Part shown: piece after piece, positions 1 to 11,386 of the stretch
How positions within the stretch are numbered: position 1 is the stretch's first letter
Layout: each line of letters opens with the position of its first letter
NCBI RefSeq assembly: GCF_025370935.1
Contig: NC_133485.1
Location: 1,177,257 to 1,241,256, forward strand
Direction of reading: 5' to 3'
Source of the DNA: Choristoneura fumiferana
Lineage: Eukaryota; Arthropoda; Insecta; Lepidoptera; Tortricidae
DNA: 64,000 nucleotides
Notes under the pieces: model-generated
What the model was told of the DNA's origin: nothing
The model's input: only the letters and a program-made list of their open reading frames with translations
Databases searched by the model: none
Translations under genes and position numbers: made by a program

Positions 1-810
1 TAATTTTCGACAGCTGCGGGGATTAAATTTGAATTTTTCGATCGGTATTTTGCAAGGTCGCCGGGGCAATGCACTAACGCGTCGGGCATTTAGAAGCATG
101 CTTTAAATTTTCGTTATTTTTAATCCATTAAGTCTTAAAAGCTGCAGTCTTTTCATAAATCTTTTTCAGCCAGTCCCTCAATAATTTTTGTCATTACGTT
201 TAAAAAAAGTGTAGTACTTATTCAGATTTTGGTTTTAACCAAAGCGTGTGCTAAAAAAAACATATTTTTTTTAAAACCGGTTACAGAAAACTTCTCCACA
301 TGGTTGTGGCGCTAAGTAAACTGGTTGACTCAGACGAGTTCGTACTCTTATCGGCGCCGGCGCATTGACTTTCGACCCCTGCGACCGACACAGTAGCTAA
401 TAGATAGCTTACGTCAAATTAATTGGTTTTCGAAATTGGGCGTAAGCGACAGCGTAAGCGCCGTAATAAATTCCAATTTAAAGAATTGAGGCAGTTAAAA
501 ACGTTACGTTTCATATTTTGCTGAGATGCTGCTAATTTTTCTTGAAAAATATTATCTTAAATGCCAGTTCCCCAGACCAGGTTGTCTAATGTCTAGACTC
601 ATAAATTAGAATGAACCTACATTTTATTTCTTGAAGAGCGTAAACGACTATACATCAATTCCAAGTTACTAATTTCTTCCGTTATTTATGTTTTTCACTG
701 TAAGATAAAATATCACTGGATAATTTGTACCTCTAAAAGTATCCGAGAATGCGAATAATATTCATGCAGTTGATAAAAATGTATCGTAAAATATAATAAT
801 TGAAATTATA

Positions 811-1005
811 TAATATACTAGCTTTTGCCCGCGGCTCCGCCCGCGTGGTATTCGGTTATCGCGCGCTGTTCCCTCGGGAACTGTGCATTTTTCTGGGATA
901 AAAAGTAGCCAATGTCACTCTCGGTCTCGGGCCCATAAACTATCACTATGCCAAAAATCACGTCTCAACCATTACAGTTCAATAGACAAACACGCAAGGG
1001 GTTTT
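811..1005 (+). repeat. Interspersed repeat of the ACTAGCTTTTGCCCG family (copy A)
   Basis: It starts TATACTAGCTTTTGCCCGCG and continues through GGGATAAAAAGTAGCC, a CCATAAACTATC segment and ATGCCAAAAATCACGTC. This is the familiar order of a very common lepidopteran short retroelement-like repeat. The 78-codon open frame across it is a by-product of the repeat and not a gene. The family assignment is from memory; I cannot say which named LINE or SINE it derives from. The same copy lies in copy B at 22281-22485. Confidence 0.7.
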
Positions 1006-1839
1006 TGTGATGGTAAGAAATCTTCGTCGCCCATAAATAGTCACGCTTCCGTGTATTTTATAAATCTTACACTGACTTTTATGAGTTTAGATAAACGTTT
1101 CAATTTTCAATATAACTAATTTTTTCCTCAGCAAAGTACCTACGCATTATTTTAGCCCAATCCGTACACAAGTGCGTAGAATCAAGTTCATCGACCTCAT
1201 TATCTATGTCACTACGAGTGTTTTCGCAGCTGTTCTACTAACTGTTGCCCGGGGTCAGGTTTTGTAGGGATACTCGGCTCCGAGCGGAGCCACCGGCTAC
1301 CCAATACTAATCGCTGCTAATTTGTCTCGTTGATTGAGAATTTAGAGCTGCTATTTTTAAATTTGCAATATACCTTGTAGTTAAACGTATTACCGCGTAC
1401 AAGTTGTTACATTTTATTGTAAAACTCAGTTTAATGCTTTTTTAGAAGTTCGATAACCTATTATTTGTAGTTGTAATTGATGCTATATATAAAGTGCGAA
1501 AGAAATGCGAAGTTGTCAAATGCAGACGCAAAATATTAAATTACTTATAAAATTTAAGATATACCTACTTACTAAAAAAAGTTACTTTAATGAAGGTACT
1601 AAAATATCGTTTAATAATAAGCTGTTAGTGATAACCCGTTAATACTTAACTCGTACTTAAACGATAAGCTTAAGGTCTAATAATAATATGTGACCTGATT
1701 TCGGTTTAATGGCATTAACTTATTATTGCTCTTTAGATAACCTCACAGTCTCAAAACTGGCGCGTGTCAGTCAAATTCATTATAAATAATGTTATAATGT
1801 CACTTTCGATGGATTTAACGATAACATTTGAACTAGAGA

Positions 1840-2049
1840 TGGGTTCCCAAACTTTTTCAGTTTGCGGTGAGAGGCTTAGTATTTCGTCACGGTGCCCTTG
1901 CAGCTAGGGAGACTAGCTAGTTGCAATAACAAACAATGATGATTTTCTGCAGATCGCCCAAGTTTCCGGGGTAACAGGAACCCCACGCGTGGCCATTGGG
2001 TACACCAGGGCGCCCTAGGGCGCCGCGGCGCACAGTTTGGGAACCCCTG
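1840..2049 (+). mobile_element. hAT-like MITE (copy A)
   Basis: The ends are inverted: GGGTTCCCAAACT on the left and AGTTTGGGAACCCCTG on the right. A right end reading inward CAGGGGTTCCCAAACTG is typical of non-autonomous hAT elements. Flanks AACTAGAG and AAGTAGAG would be an 8-bp target duplication with one mismatch. There is no transposase. The right half is unusually GC-rich, with a GGCGCCCTAGGGCGCC palindrome. Confidence 0.6.
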
Positions 2050-5000
2050 AAGTAGAGACTACAAGTAATTGTAAAAAAAAGGAATTTAACCAAATTGTAT
2101 ACCTTAAAACTACTTGATACTAGCGCAGAAAAAACGATTAACAATTTGCAGGGCGTTCGAAAAAGCATTTAAATGGCCCGGTTGAACGGATTACAGTAAC
2201 GTCAATCCTCGTTTAATCTACGTTTATCGTCGCACAGCAGGCAACGGCCAGCACCGATGGACAATTTAATCCTCACGTTCTATGCGAGATTTCGATCCAA
2301 TAACGAAATGGTAGAGTTTTTAAATCGTGCCACCGGGCCGTAATGGAAGAAAATTGGTTGAGAATTAGTATTCCGTGCAAACAAACAGCTTTAACGTTTT
2401 GTGTACTTTTACAAGTAACACTTGAATTAGTCTGTCTCAAACAGGTTTTAAGCCTTTAGGTATATTTCTGTCTAAAATCATCATCACCATCAAGTTTCTT
2501 TCCCAGTTTCACCTGGGTTGCTAACTGATATGTGTATTTTGCACCTTGTCTCTGTTGACAGTGGGCCACCAAGAGTCTGGAGATCTCTTGCTCTTTTATT
2601 TCTTTTTGCAATCATTGCAAGTGTAAAATAAGAGACACAAGTTGAGAAATTATAATTATAACCATCTATTTACCGAACTGTACCTATTAGTAAAAAGAGT
2701 CACTTTAGATGCAACTTAACTCGTTATTTATGCTCGTCAGTGTTTAAAATTAATAACTAAAAATTGATAATACCTGGAAAACATTTACTATCGATGATAT
2801 AAATCAAGACTAAAGTAAATAGCTGCTAATGATCAAAGAAAAGGGAGAAACGTGCCCCACATTGTATATTTCTAGATGTAGGTTGCCAATAATTCACAGG
2901 CAACTTCTTTATCTGAGTGCAACCGTAAAAGCGATGAGAACTTTAAAGCGCCTTTTAAACCAACATATTTGCGAAGTGAAATGTTTTGACATAAAAGAAA
3001 TGTTTGCCAACGATCGTGACCCGACAATCACGAAGCAATTTTTTGTTTTACCAATCGATAAAAGCTTTCAACTTACCTGTATTACAATGGTATACATCCC
3101 AAGAGATTTATTATAAGTTAAACAGCCCGGGGAGAAGCATTAATCTTCCGTAGTAATGCTTGACTAAATTGTTTTAAGGAAGCCCGACTGACAATCCATT
3201 TAGATCTCTTTTGCGAAATAAAAAAAAAGTTCACCTAATGAAGCGTCAGGAGCATCGAACCAACTAATGTTTGGAATTTTAAGAGCATCCCAGGCGATTT
3301 AACTTCGGTAAACCATATCTGAATCTTGCGAGCGCCGCTGGCAATATTTCAAGAGAGCACTTAACATTTTCGACATTAGACGGGCGAAATGAAAAATAGG
3401 AGCCCGAACGCAGAAATAATATAAAATATCAAGACTTGTTAGCTTTAGTATTAATCAATGTACGAGTCATCCGCTCTAGCATTGACATAATTGTTCTCCC
3501 AAAAGACTGATATAATATTGATGTATGGGAACCATCTGCTATCCCAAAAACAAACTACGTAGTAACGAATTTAAATTGGCTAACTTTTACAATCGACTAC
3601 AGAGTAACATAAATTTAATTTCTGACAGTAAAGTTCAAAGTTTGACCTTGTCAACTCAACTGTGAACTGCCCCGGGCACGTCCCCATTTCAAAAACACGC
3701 TAACGCTTAATGAAATTATGTTTTGACTTTACTCAACTGCCTATTAACCATCCACGCAAGTTGTTATCATTATTATTTTCTAATCTTCTTAATCAAAGTG
3801 ATTACATTTTGATTGACATCTCAGATTTGTTAAAACGTGTCTTATTGTTTATTCCTTTGAGATTTTATAATTCATAATTAGTTTCTTTTTAAGTGTTTGT
3901 GTTGCGACTGACTTTTCATTACTACATGCATGCGATACGTTGGGTCCTATTTCAATCGCTCTAGCGTCCGATAATTCGTGCCTTTGTCCGTCCTATCGTT
4001 TCGATTAGTGTCTATCAGTTGGTGGATTTTCCGGTACTGAATTCGACTTCATTTGCTCCCACTAGGGATATATTGGCAGACACAAAAACGTTCACATTTC
4101 GTCGGCACTCGAACCGATCTCCGAAACCCCTATTTACGCCCGCAGGTATCCTAACAGCGCGCGAAGTTTTTATGTGTGTGTTTTGTATTATTTCTCTGAA
4201 ATTGGAAGTTGCACATCTGGTGCAGGTTGCCGGCCGAGCTCCGGTTTTATTGCCCTGTTATGACTGCAATCCGAATCGAGGCCCGGCCTGTATTTTACTT
4301 ATTTTATTTATTAACAGTGCGCTGTGGTAAATTTAATTTTGCACTCCTCGTATTGTTTGTCGAAAAAATATGATTACTCGTCAGCGTTCGCGAATTAGTT
4401 GATTAAAACCTTTTAATGTGTCGGGATCTAATTTGTGCAGTTCCGCTAGCTATGTCTGCTGCATTGTCTAGGGCGGAGGCGGTAGTAATATTTCTGAAAC
4501 CAACTAATGTGATTACGACGGAAGCCTTTTTGACGCGCCGCTGGGGCGATTTCATTTCTCAAAGTAACTTTGCAAAACATGTGAGACTAGAGTCTCGCTC
4601 TTTGCGATATTATATGTTAGTATACATACTTACGTACAGCGTACGAGCTATACTTTGTTAATCTTTAACGAGATGAATTTGTAAAGATAATAGTTTCAAA
4701 ACTTTTACTTGAATCAGTGATGGTAGCGTAGTAGCTAGGTCCTTCGCAAAGTAAAGCATCAATTTAATTGATACTAGTCCGAACATGACACTAAAACTTC
4801 AAATTGTTGTAATTAATTTCTGAAAATCAATGTCATTATTTACTATAAAAAGATTAGTAAACATTGCCTTAGCAATATGCAAAAAAGATAACGACAAGGT
4901 TGTCGGTTGAATAACCTTTTGTATTTGAATTATTACAGACGTGTACGCAGACAATGTATGCACACAAACAAATTGTGGCTAACCTAATACGCTGTCGTTG

Positions 5001-8000
5001 TATGTATATGTACGGGTTCACGGAACACGTCTCGACTGGATGACGAGTCTTTATAACCTCAATAAAATCTGTAATTAAATAAGCATAGTTTTTCCAACAA
5101 TAGAATATAATATTCAATTATTGTGGTCGCGGAGCAAATGCACAGTAACACAATTAGCACGAGCGCCCCTGCTAGGATAATCCTCGACAGTGAATGGAAA
5201 TATAAAATTCTGTTTTATCTTCCCTCTGCTTTTTAGCTATGCATAATGAAACAACACCGACGCAACCGGAGCGCAGATTGCACTCGGTACCTAACAACAG
5301 AAAAATTAACCCACGGCGTAAACGAAAAAATGTGTACCAAAGAAAAGTTTCGACGCGTCGCCATGTCGTCCATATAACCTTCATTTTTCTGTATGTTTCG
5401 AGCCAATTACAGCGAGCTATCTCGAGGCACGTCGCTTCCAGTCGGATGTAATCGCCCGGCTGTATCTTCAACAGAGCTATTGCCTCGTTGATACGCTGTC
5501 GAGCGATAACTTTATAGGACATTACCCATCGCTAGTGTCATGTTTGCAGGATGATTTATCAGTTTTATGTACTGCGAGCGCTCGACCCGTTCACGTTCCT
5601 ATAGCTATACGTTTTTCTCCATCTGCCTGGACGTGTCGCCGAGAAAATTCACGTCTGAAACTCGAATCTCGAAGCTAACAATATGAGACCGCAGATTCGT
5701 AATTGAATTTGTAATCTTATGACTCAATGGAGAAGCCGGCGGTTTCGTAAAGGCATCTGTGTAAGTTGTATAACTTTAATAAAGCTCCGATACGGCCGAA
5801 CGTAATTGACGAGAAAATGATTCGAAACACAATCTCCGACTCAATCTAGGGGCTACCGCAATAATAATAGACCTCTAACATCCGACTTAATTTCGGATCA
5901 AACAGTTTCACGGTTCCCGTTGAGTCTGCTTGATGCATTTGATTTAAAATATTCGTTAGTTGCAAATAAATTGCAGCGAAGGCGTCGGCCCACCGGCTTG
6001 CTGCGCTGTTCCTAACACTCAGTTCTGACTAAATCTCCATAGTCAAATTATTCACTCTCGCAATCCAAGTAAAGCCCCTCCCAACACGGCTCCAGCCCGT
6101 TCGTGTAATATTAAATTATAGTGGCCCAAGTAAGGCATTTCGAAATGGAAAATTGTATCCAGCTGTACGTTTTGTTGGACCGTTCGTAAAGAGAATTCAG
6201 CCCCGTTAGCGTTTATATTCTATAAGTTCCTATTATAAAATTCTGTTTCAACCTATGCAACGCTAATGGAGCCGCATACGGAACAGTTAATGTATTTAGT
6301 GAGCCGATCGATCGTAGACTTTTTAGCATAAGTGACAGTACAAAATAAAATTGGAAGAGAAATCTCGTCTTGCGTCTAGACTTGTTATTAATGCGTTACC
6401 TTTTAGAGGTTGGGAAGAATGTTTGCGGGGGATGCATGGAGATAACGACATTGTGTACATACACACGACGTTATCCAAGTTAAAACACGGGCCGAGAGCG
6501 TCGGAAGGAAATTGCGAAATATGAGCGGGATCACGGTGTCATTGTCTTGGCTGCTGCGAGAATTTATCATATCGCTGTGTCTGTTCAAAATGGGCAACAG
6601 ATAGCCTGTGATACGCTGATACTGCGCTAAGTGAATGCAGGCCACTGGAACTCGGAAATTTCGATGAAGAGTTCTTTTAAATGATTCCCGAGCAACGAGA
6701 TTAAAAACTGAATAAATAATACTCTTTAAAACAACAATGTCCCCGATAACAACATTAATTTTAATACAGCGAAACATGTTAAAAGTATACGTTGCGTAAC
6801 ACGAAAAGCCGGGGTGAAAAAATAACAATGGACCGAATCCTTACTTTTAATTTATTCCGTTTCCCTTTGCGCACTGGACGTCATTTCATTTTGTGTTAAA
6901 GCAACACGTTTATGCTTTTATTTCCCCACTGGGAGTCTAAAGATATTTTCGCTTTGAACAATTAGTACGTAGATTCATTTCCGGGCATTTAAGTTGATCC
7001 GTAAATTTGTTTGGCTTTCTTTAACAGTTTGCTGTTTATTTAAAGTTTCGACGATAAGCTCCGCTTCCCCTCAGTTATCTCGTTACCTGGAAATTTAAAT
7101 GTATAGGTACGTTTAGTAAAGCGCACTCGCTCCTTAATATTTCTTTAGAGCACTTCTGCTGCGAGTTGAGAACTTTGATATTTAATGTGAAATAGCAAGA
7201 GTAATAAAGCGTATCTGTTGTTTATGGGCGCCATCAAATGTAGATAACACCAACTTTACATCCCGACTTTAAGTTAGTGTCATTGTTTTGTAAGTTACAA
7301 GTCTAAGCGACATCTCACAATAGCTTCACTTTAACATTCATGAATATCATTAAGCCTCCCCCTGTTTTGAATATTGTCAACCTCTTTCCGAACCGACTGC
7401 GCAGTTGTGTTTATGCTTATTACCTTTTGGGGAGGCGATTTTTCGAGAGGAAACTTTACGGTCATTACTACATTCGTTACTAAACAATGGTAGCGGACGC
7501 GATTCCCGCCGGGCTCGCTAAAAGAACAATTCGGCATTCAAAAGCAATAAGCTTCTATTTGAGAGCGTCCCAAAAGGTTTACTGTTAAAACAGTCTCGTA
7601 CTCGATAGTAACCGACATGCAAAGCCCCGCATTTAAAAGAGGAAAGAATAAAATGGGGGTAGCTAAAAGCAAACAAGAAAGTTGGCTGGAAGCAGGCGTT
7701 CTTACAGCGGCATGAAATAAGTTCTCCTCGGGTATTATTTAAGTTGCTCATGCAGTAGGCACTATATTAAACGTATCAAAATAGTTTTTAAAGTCCCCTG
7801 CCGATGTGGCCGCGCTAGTGGACCACAAAACAGCCGCGACTTGGTGCACTTGGCAACGTCCGCCTATCGGAAAATAAAAATACAGGCAACAGTTAGTTGT
7901 GTTGTGTGACTAGTTCTACACACTCTTTTTGTTGACTACTGTTCACATTTTTTTGTCGGAACCCCTCAACGAGTTTTCGAATCGTCTTCGTACCATTTAA

Positions 8001-8841
8001 TCAATTGAATCTGTTACAAAATTATTTTCTAATATCGAAGTTCGGTACCGGTCACGGGCTCCACATATTTCTGTTACCAAGGACCCGGGTATAAATTAGC
8101 AATTCAGTTTGATATTTGCCAAAATTCCTACGGTCCCCTTCGGGACAATTTTGACAAATAGTTGTTAGACTAATAAATTTTCATTGAAACGTCGATAACT
8201 TTAACGGCGCGCGTCAGCTGAGCTGGAATTGGGACGTTTGAGGAAAGTTAGAGTTAACTTAATTAAGAGTTGAATTAGTCTCGACTTAAGTATGATTATA
8301 ACTTCTTGAGACGACTTCGTCGGCTGCTCTTTGGTTCGATTGGCGGTATGTTTTATATAACGAACACCTGCTTTACAGGAAACCATTACGGCCTAACAAT
8401 CCTTTTCCGACCTGAAGCGTTTTTAAATCGACTTTTACCGGACGTAGTTCAATTTTAATTTTATTTGGTGATATAAAAGTACCATTTTAAGTTAGTTCTG
8501 TTTGTTAAATGAAATACTAAGTAGTTTCTTAGTTTATTTAACGCGTGCAGCGTTTCCAAGGCCCGTCTTCAAGGAATTTGCATTAATCAAATCACTTACG
8601 TGCTAATGTATTCTCCCGCATGCCTTTTGATCGTATCTCTTAAACCTTGTTTTTTTTTTCATTGGTGTTGGTTAGTGTACCCAATTATTAGGTGATTCCA
8701 TCTTGAAGTAGCGTGCCCCTTATGTTAATTTTTAAGTCATTGTAGCACAAAATGGCCTTTTGCAATCATTATAATTGCAAAATCTAAATAATTTTTGCAC
8801 GCGTTAAGAAATAATAACTGTAAAGTAATTTTATACATATC
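2050..8841. other. Unique non-coding stretch of copy A, no supported gene
   Basis: I see no splice-consistent coding structure and no repeats apart from short ones. Open frames of 95-141 codons occur (for example 2829-3116, 4019-4330 and 6403-6828), but most lack an ATG start or have amino-acid-changing differences from copy B. The stretch is repeat-poor compared with the rest of the window, as expected of intron or regulatory DNA, but no specific element can be named. Confidence 0.5.
8113..8160. other. Short stem-loop (copy A), identical in copy B
   Basis: The arms TATTTGCCAAAATT and AATTTTGACAAATA pair with one mismatch. Inside them GTCCC and GGGAC pair around a CTTC loop, with a 6-nt bulge on one side. 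The 48-nt structure is unchanged at 29608-29655. It is too short and too weak to call a microRNA. Confidence 0.35.
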
Positions 8842-9060
8842 TTACTAGCTTTTCCCGTGACTTTGTCTACCAGAATTTCTGGATAAAAACTATTTTATGT
8901 CCTTTTTAGCTTTTTCATTGTCTCAAACTATCTCCACACCAATCCAGACAAAAAAAATCGCTTTCGAGGTTTAAGCGTATGAAATATTCAAACAGACAGA
9001 CAGCTAGAGAGATAAGTAGCCAAACGGAGTTGTTATCGCATTTATAATATTAGTATTGGA
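8842..9060 (+). repeat. Interspersed repeat of the ACTAGCTTTTGCCCG family, full-length-like (copy A)
   Basis: It runs from TTACTAGCTTTTCCCGTGAC through TTTCTGGATAAAAACTATTT, CTATCTCCACACCAAT and AACAGACAGACAG to the terminal TTATAATATTAGTATTGGA. This matches the full block order of the common lepidopteran family, including its 3' end. The copy B version (30337-30560) has fewer small deletions, for example TTTTGCCCG instead of TTTTCCCG. Confidence 0.7.
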
Positions 9061-9150
9061 AGATACGAAAGTATGGATGGATCGATCTATTGATTAGTTT
9101 TTCTTACTATGAAGACTCAGTTTAATGTTAATTGAGAGCTAATGGACACA

Positions 9151-9250
9151 NNNNNNNNNNNNNNNNNNNNNNNNNNNNNNNNNNNNNNNNNNNNNNNNNN
9201 NNNNNNNNNNNNNNNNNNNNNNNNNNNNNNNNNNNNNNNNNNNNNNNNNN
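9151..9250. other. Assembly gap, 100 N
   Basis: Exactly 100 Ns, a conventional placeholder for a gap of unknown length. Left of it is the end of duplication copy A; right of it is sequence that does not continue copy B. The join is therefore a scaffolding decision and not sequenced DNA. Confidence 1.
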
Positions 9251-10229
9251 GTATTTTTTTCAATTAGCATGTAGCGAGAGTTAGGATCAAATCGATAATA
9301 AGTTCGATTTTCAAATTCTGTAGCCCTAAAGAGAAACAAATAAACGTTCGGATACACATATTCAACCGCAAAATTACAAAACGTCTGTTATATTAAGTAG
9401 GTATATAGAGCATTATTAGAGGGATTTATTATAGCACTTATTGCTCGAAGCTTGTACGGTGCTCTTCTCAAATATAAACTAAAAACTACAAAGTAAATTA
9501 GAAAACAAAACGAGCATAATGAACGAATATCCCGTTCAATTTTACTTTTTTCTTAGTTTTTTTTTACTTTTTAAATTAAGCAAGAAGCGTTATACCAACC
9601 TAATAAAATATGTTGTTGACCTTTAGCATTAAAATATGTCAATAATTAATTAATTATAATAAGAACAAATTAAAGAACAAAAACACGAGGTGAAATTAAA
9701 AAAACATAGTGAATTATATGACAGCGAAATATTTCGAAATTTACAATTTTCCCACTCTTTAATAAAGTATGCAACCTCGTTGTACGAAAGCCGCGCTGCT
9801 TGTTTTTTTTATTTTTAATAAATTCGTTCCGTCTACTGCCTATCTCTTAAGTTGGATCAAATATTTGTCAAATTGAATGTTTGAAGTAATCTAATTATAT
9901 ATATTCATGTTTCAACAATAAAAATCCTAATAAAATCATATTTAAAGGTTTATTTTTATACTGGATACTTTTTCGTTCCATGTTTAAAACCTGTCTACTT
10001 ATCGGTGACTTGATCGTTGTCTGGCAATTATTAAGTGACTTTTTAAAGATATAATGGCGACTGTATGAATCATTTTCGAGACAAAAAGTTTTAAATATGA
10101 TTATGTAAGTAGGTACTATAATTATGCTTAACAATCGAATTATATTTTAAAAGTTTTTGATATTTTTTTGTCTTCTAAATATATGTGGTTTTGTTTAACC
10201 TTTAATTTAAATGATAAAATGTTCTCGCT
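9251..10229. other. AT-rich stretch without recognisable features
   Basis: Homopolymer runs and short AT-rich words dominate. A minus-strand frame of 79 codons at 9895-10134 looks like chance in this composition. Nothing else is seen. Confidence 0.5.
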
Positions 10230-10600
10230 GCTCAGGTGAAAAGTTGTATGTGTCACACGAGACCAAAGTTTTTTTGCATCTCGTGTGTTTGAATCCCTCG
10301 CTGATCTCATGATTCTAACCTAGAACCACTCGCTATCCTCGTGATTCAATTGTAGAATCCTTCGCTTACTCGGGATTCAAAATCAACACTCGCACCAAAA
10401 AACGACTTTGCTCTCTTGTTTGCACAAATAACTATTTTTCACCACTTGGGCGCTAACACTTGAATCCCTCATTACGCTTAGGATTCTACTTTAGAATCCT
10501 TCGCTACATTCTGGATTCAATTTACGCCCTCGCCGTAAATACACCATTTTGCTCCCTTGTGACACAAATAACTATTGTGTATTCACCTTTGTATAAACTT
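10230..10600. repeat. Two-unit GAATCC-TCGCT repeat
   Basis: Two imperfect direct units of about 130-160 bp. Each starts GAATCCCTC, carries AGAATCCTTCGCT followed by GGATTCAA about a third of the way in, and ends with CACAAATAACTATT and TTCACC. Unit 1 begins near 10290 and unit 2 near 10462. Conserved words GATTC and GAATCC alternate in both orientations, giving many short inverted pairs. I recall similar sequence as dispersed in lepidopteran genomes but cannot name the family. Confidence 0.5.
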
Positions 10601-10739
10601 ATTGTGTATAATAAAATGTAAGCAACATCTTTACATGTAATCTGATGTCTTTAATTTTCTAAGGATCTGATAGTTAAAATTAATAGTGTGATTTTATAAA
10701 TATCTCAACGCCATACTATAGCAAACCAAGGAATGGAAC

Positions 10740-10800
10740 CTATGACATTATGTAAGACCAATTTATACCCGTGAATGTAAATAAAATATTTGAATTTGAA
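10740..10800 (+). repeat. 3' tail of a short retroelement
   Basis: The block CCCGTGAATGTAAATAAAAT followed by TTTGAATTTGAATTTTG resembles the poly(A)-signal plus simple-repeat tail of lepidopteran LINE or SINE copies. Only the tail is recognisable. Confidence 0.35.
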
Positions 10801-10980
10801 TTTTGGGATTTTTCGAAATGGCGGGGCTATGGGGTTGATGTGAGATGAATATTTATTTAGTATTAAGCTATGCAAAGATAGACTCGCGAGACTTACTTTA
10901 GAACTGGTCTGTTCTCGTCAAAACAGTCTAGTTTCAGAGTCGAAGTCTTAACAATGACAACTTGTTCACAATCAACATCA

Positions 10981-11386
10981 TAAGGCACTTGTCCCACCGC
11001 CGACGATGAGCGAGAAGCGAGTAGAGCGAGTAACTAGAAACGAGTGGGCGAGCAGCGAGAAGCGAGTGTAGTTTTGTCGCTCGGTTGTAAGCGAGTGTTC
11101 GCGTGCGACGGGCGATTACTCGCTCCACTCGACTCGCTCGTGCGGGGCGGTCGCCAAGCTGACATCGCTGAGCGAGTATCTATAGCTCAGCGAGTTTTAT
11201 AGCTTTGTCGCTGCGACAAAAGATGTAAGAGCGAGTTCTCGCTGACAGTGTGAATAGCCAGCGATCAACTATTAATATATGTGTCTCTTTTACTCACACA
11301 GGATCTTATATCTTTTGTTCGTTTCTTGAGCGAAAAAATAGTCGATAGCCAATCGTTTCCTCGCTGGCGGTGAGACAAGTGCCTTA
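10981..11386. mobile_element. Putative MITE, 406 bp, with terminal inverted repeats and GCGAG-rich interior
   Basis: The left end 10981-11001 and right end 11366-11386 are inverted copies matching at 20 of 21 positions (core AAGGCACTTGTC with CACCGCC inside). A TA dinucleotide flanks the AGGCACTTG ends, so a TA target duplication is possible. The interior is crowded with GCGAG/CTCGC words in both orientations and is much more GC-rich than its flanks. There is no transposase frame. Superfamily is undetermined; a Tc1/mariner-type derivative is one guess based on TA. Confidence 0.6.

Larger units (their letters stand above)
1..9150 (+). repeat. Copy A of a ~9.2-kb direct duplication (partner 21463-30651)
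   Basis: Base 1 onward matches 21463 onward in the same orientation, continuously up to the last base before the N gap. Differences are scattered substitutions and short indels: a 10-bp insertion in copy B near 22021, a 6-bp GGTCTC unit gained near 22398, and a 9-bp insertion near 22450. The match starts at the first base of the window, so the block probably extends further left. Copy A stops exactly at the 100-N gap while copy B continues, so its right edge is set by the assembly and not by a recombination point. Allelic haplotig is the favoured reading; a recent tandem duplication is the alternative. Confidence 0.95.

Noticed and set aside
883..1119. 78-codon frame conserved at 22353-22604
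   Set aside because: Lies in the ACTAGCTTTTGCCCG interspersed repeat and starts at GTG.
4019..4330. 103-codon plus-strand frame, identical protein in copy B
   Set aside because: It starts at TTG and not ATG, has no domain and no splice signals. Identity over 312 bp is expected at about 1% divergence.
6403..6828. 141-codon minus-strand frame, also present in copy B (27897-28322)
   Set aside because: The two copies differ by two amino-acid changes and one silent change, there is no recognisable domain, and composition is that of chance frames. Presence in both copies only reflects the duplication.
9251..9270. Possible continuation of copy A across the gap (GTATTTTTTTCAATT against GTATTTACTTCCAATT after copy B)
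   Set aside because: The resemblance stops after about 15 bases of low-complexity sequence; the following sequence is unrelated.
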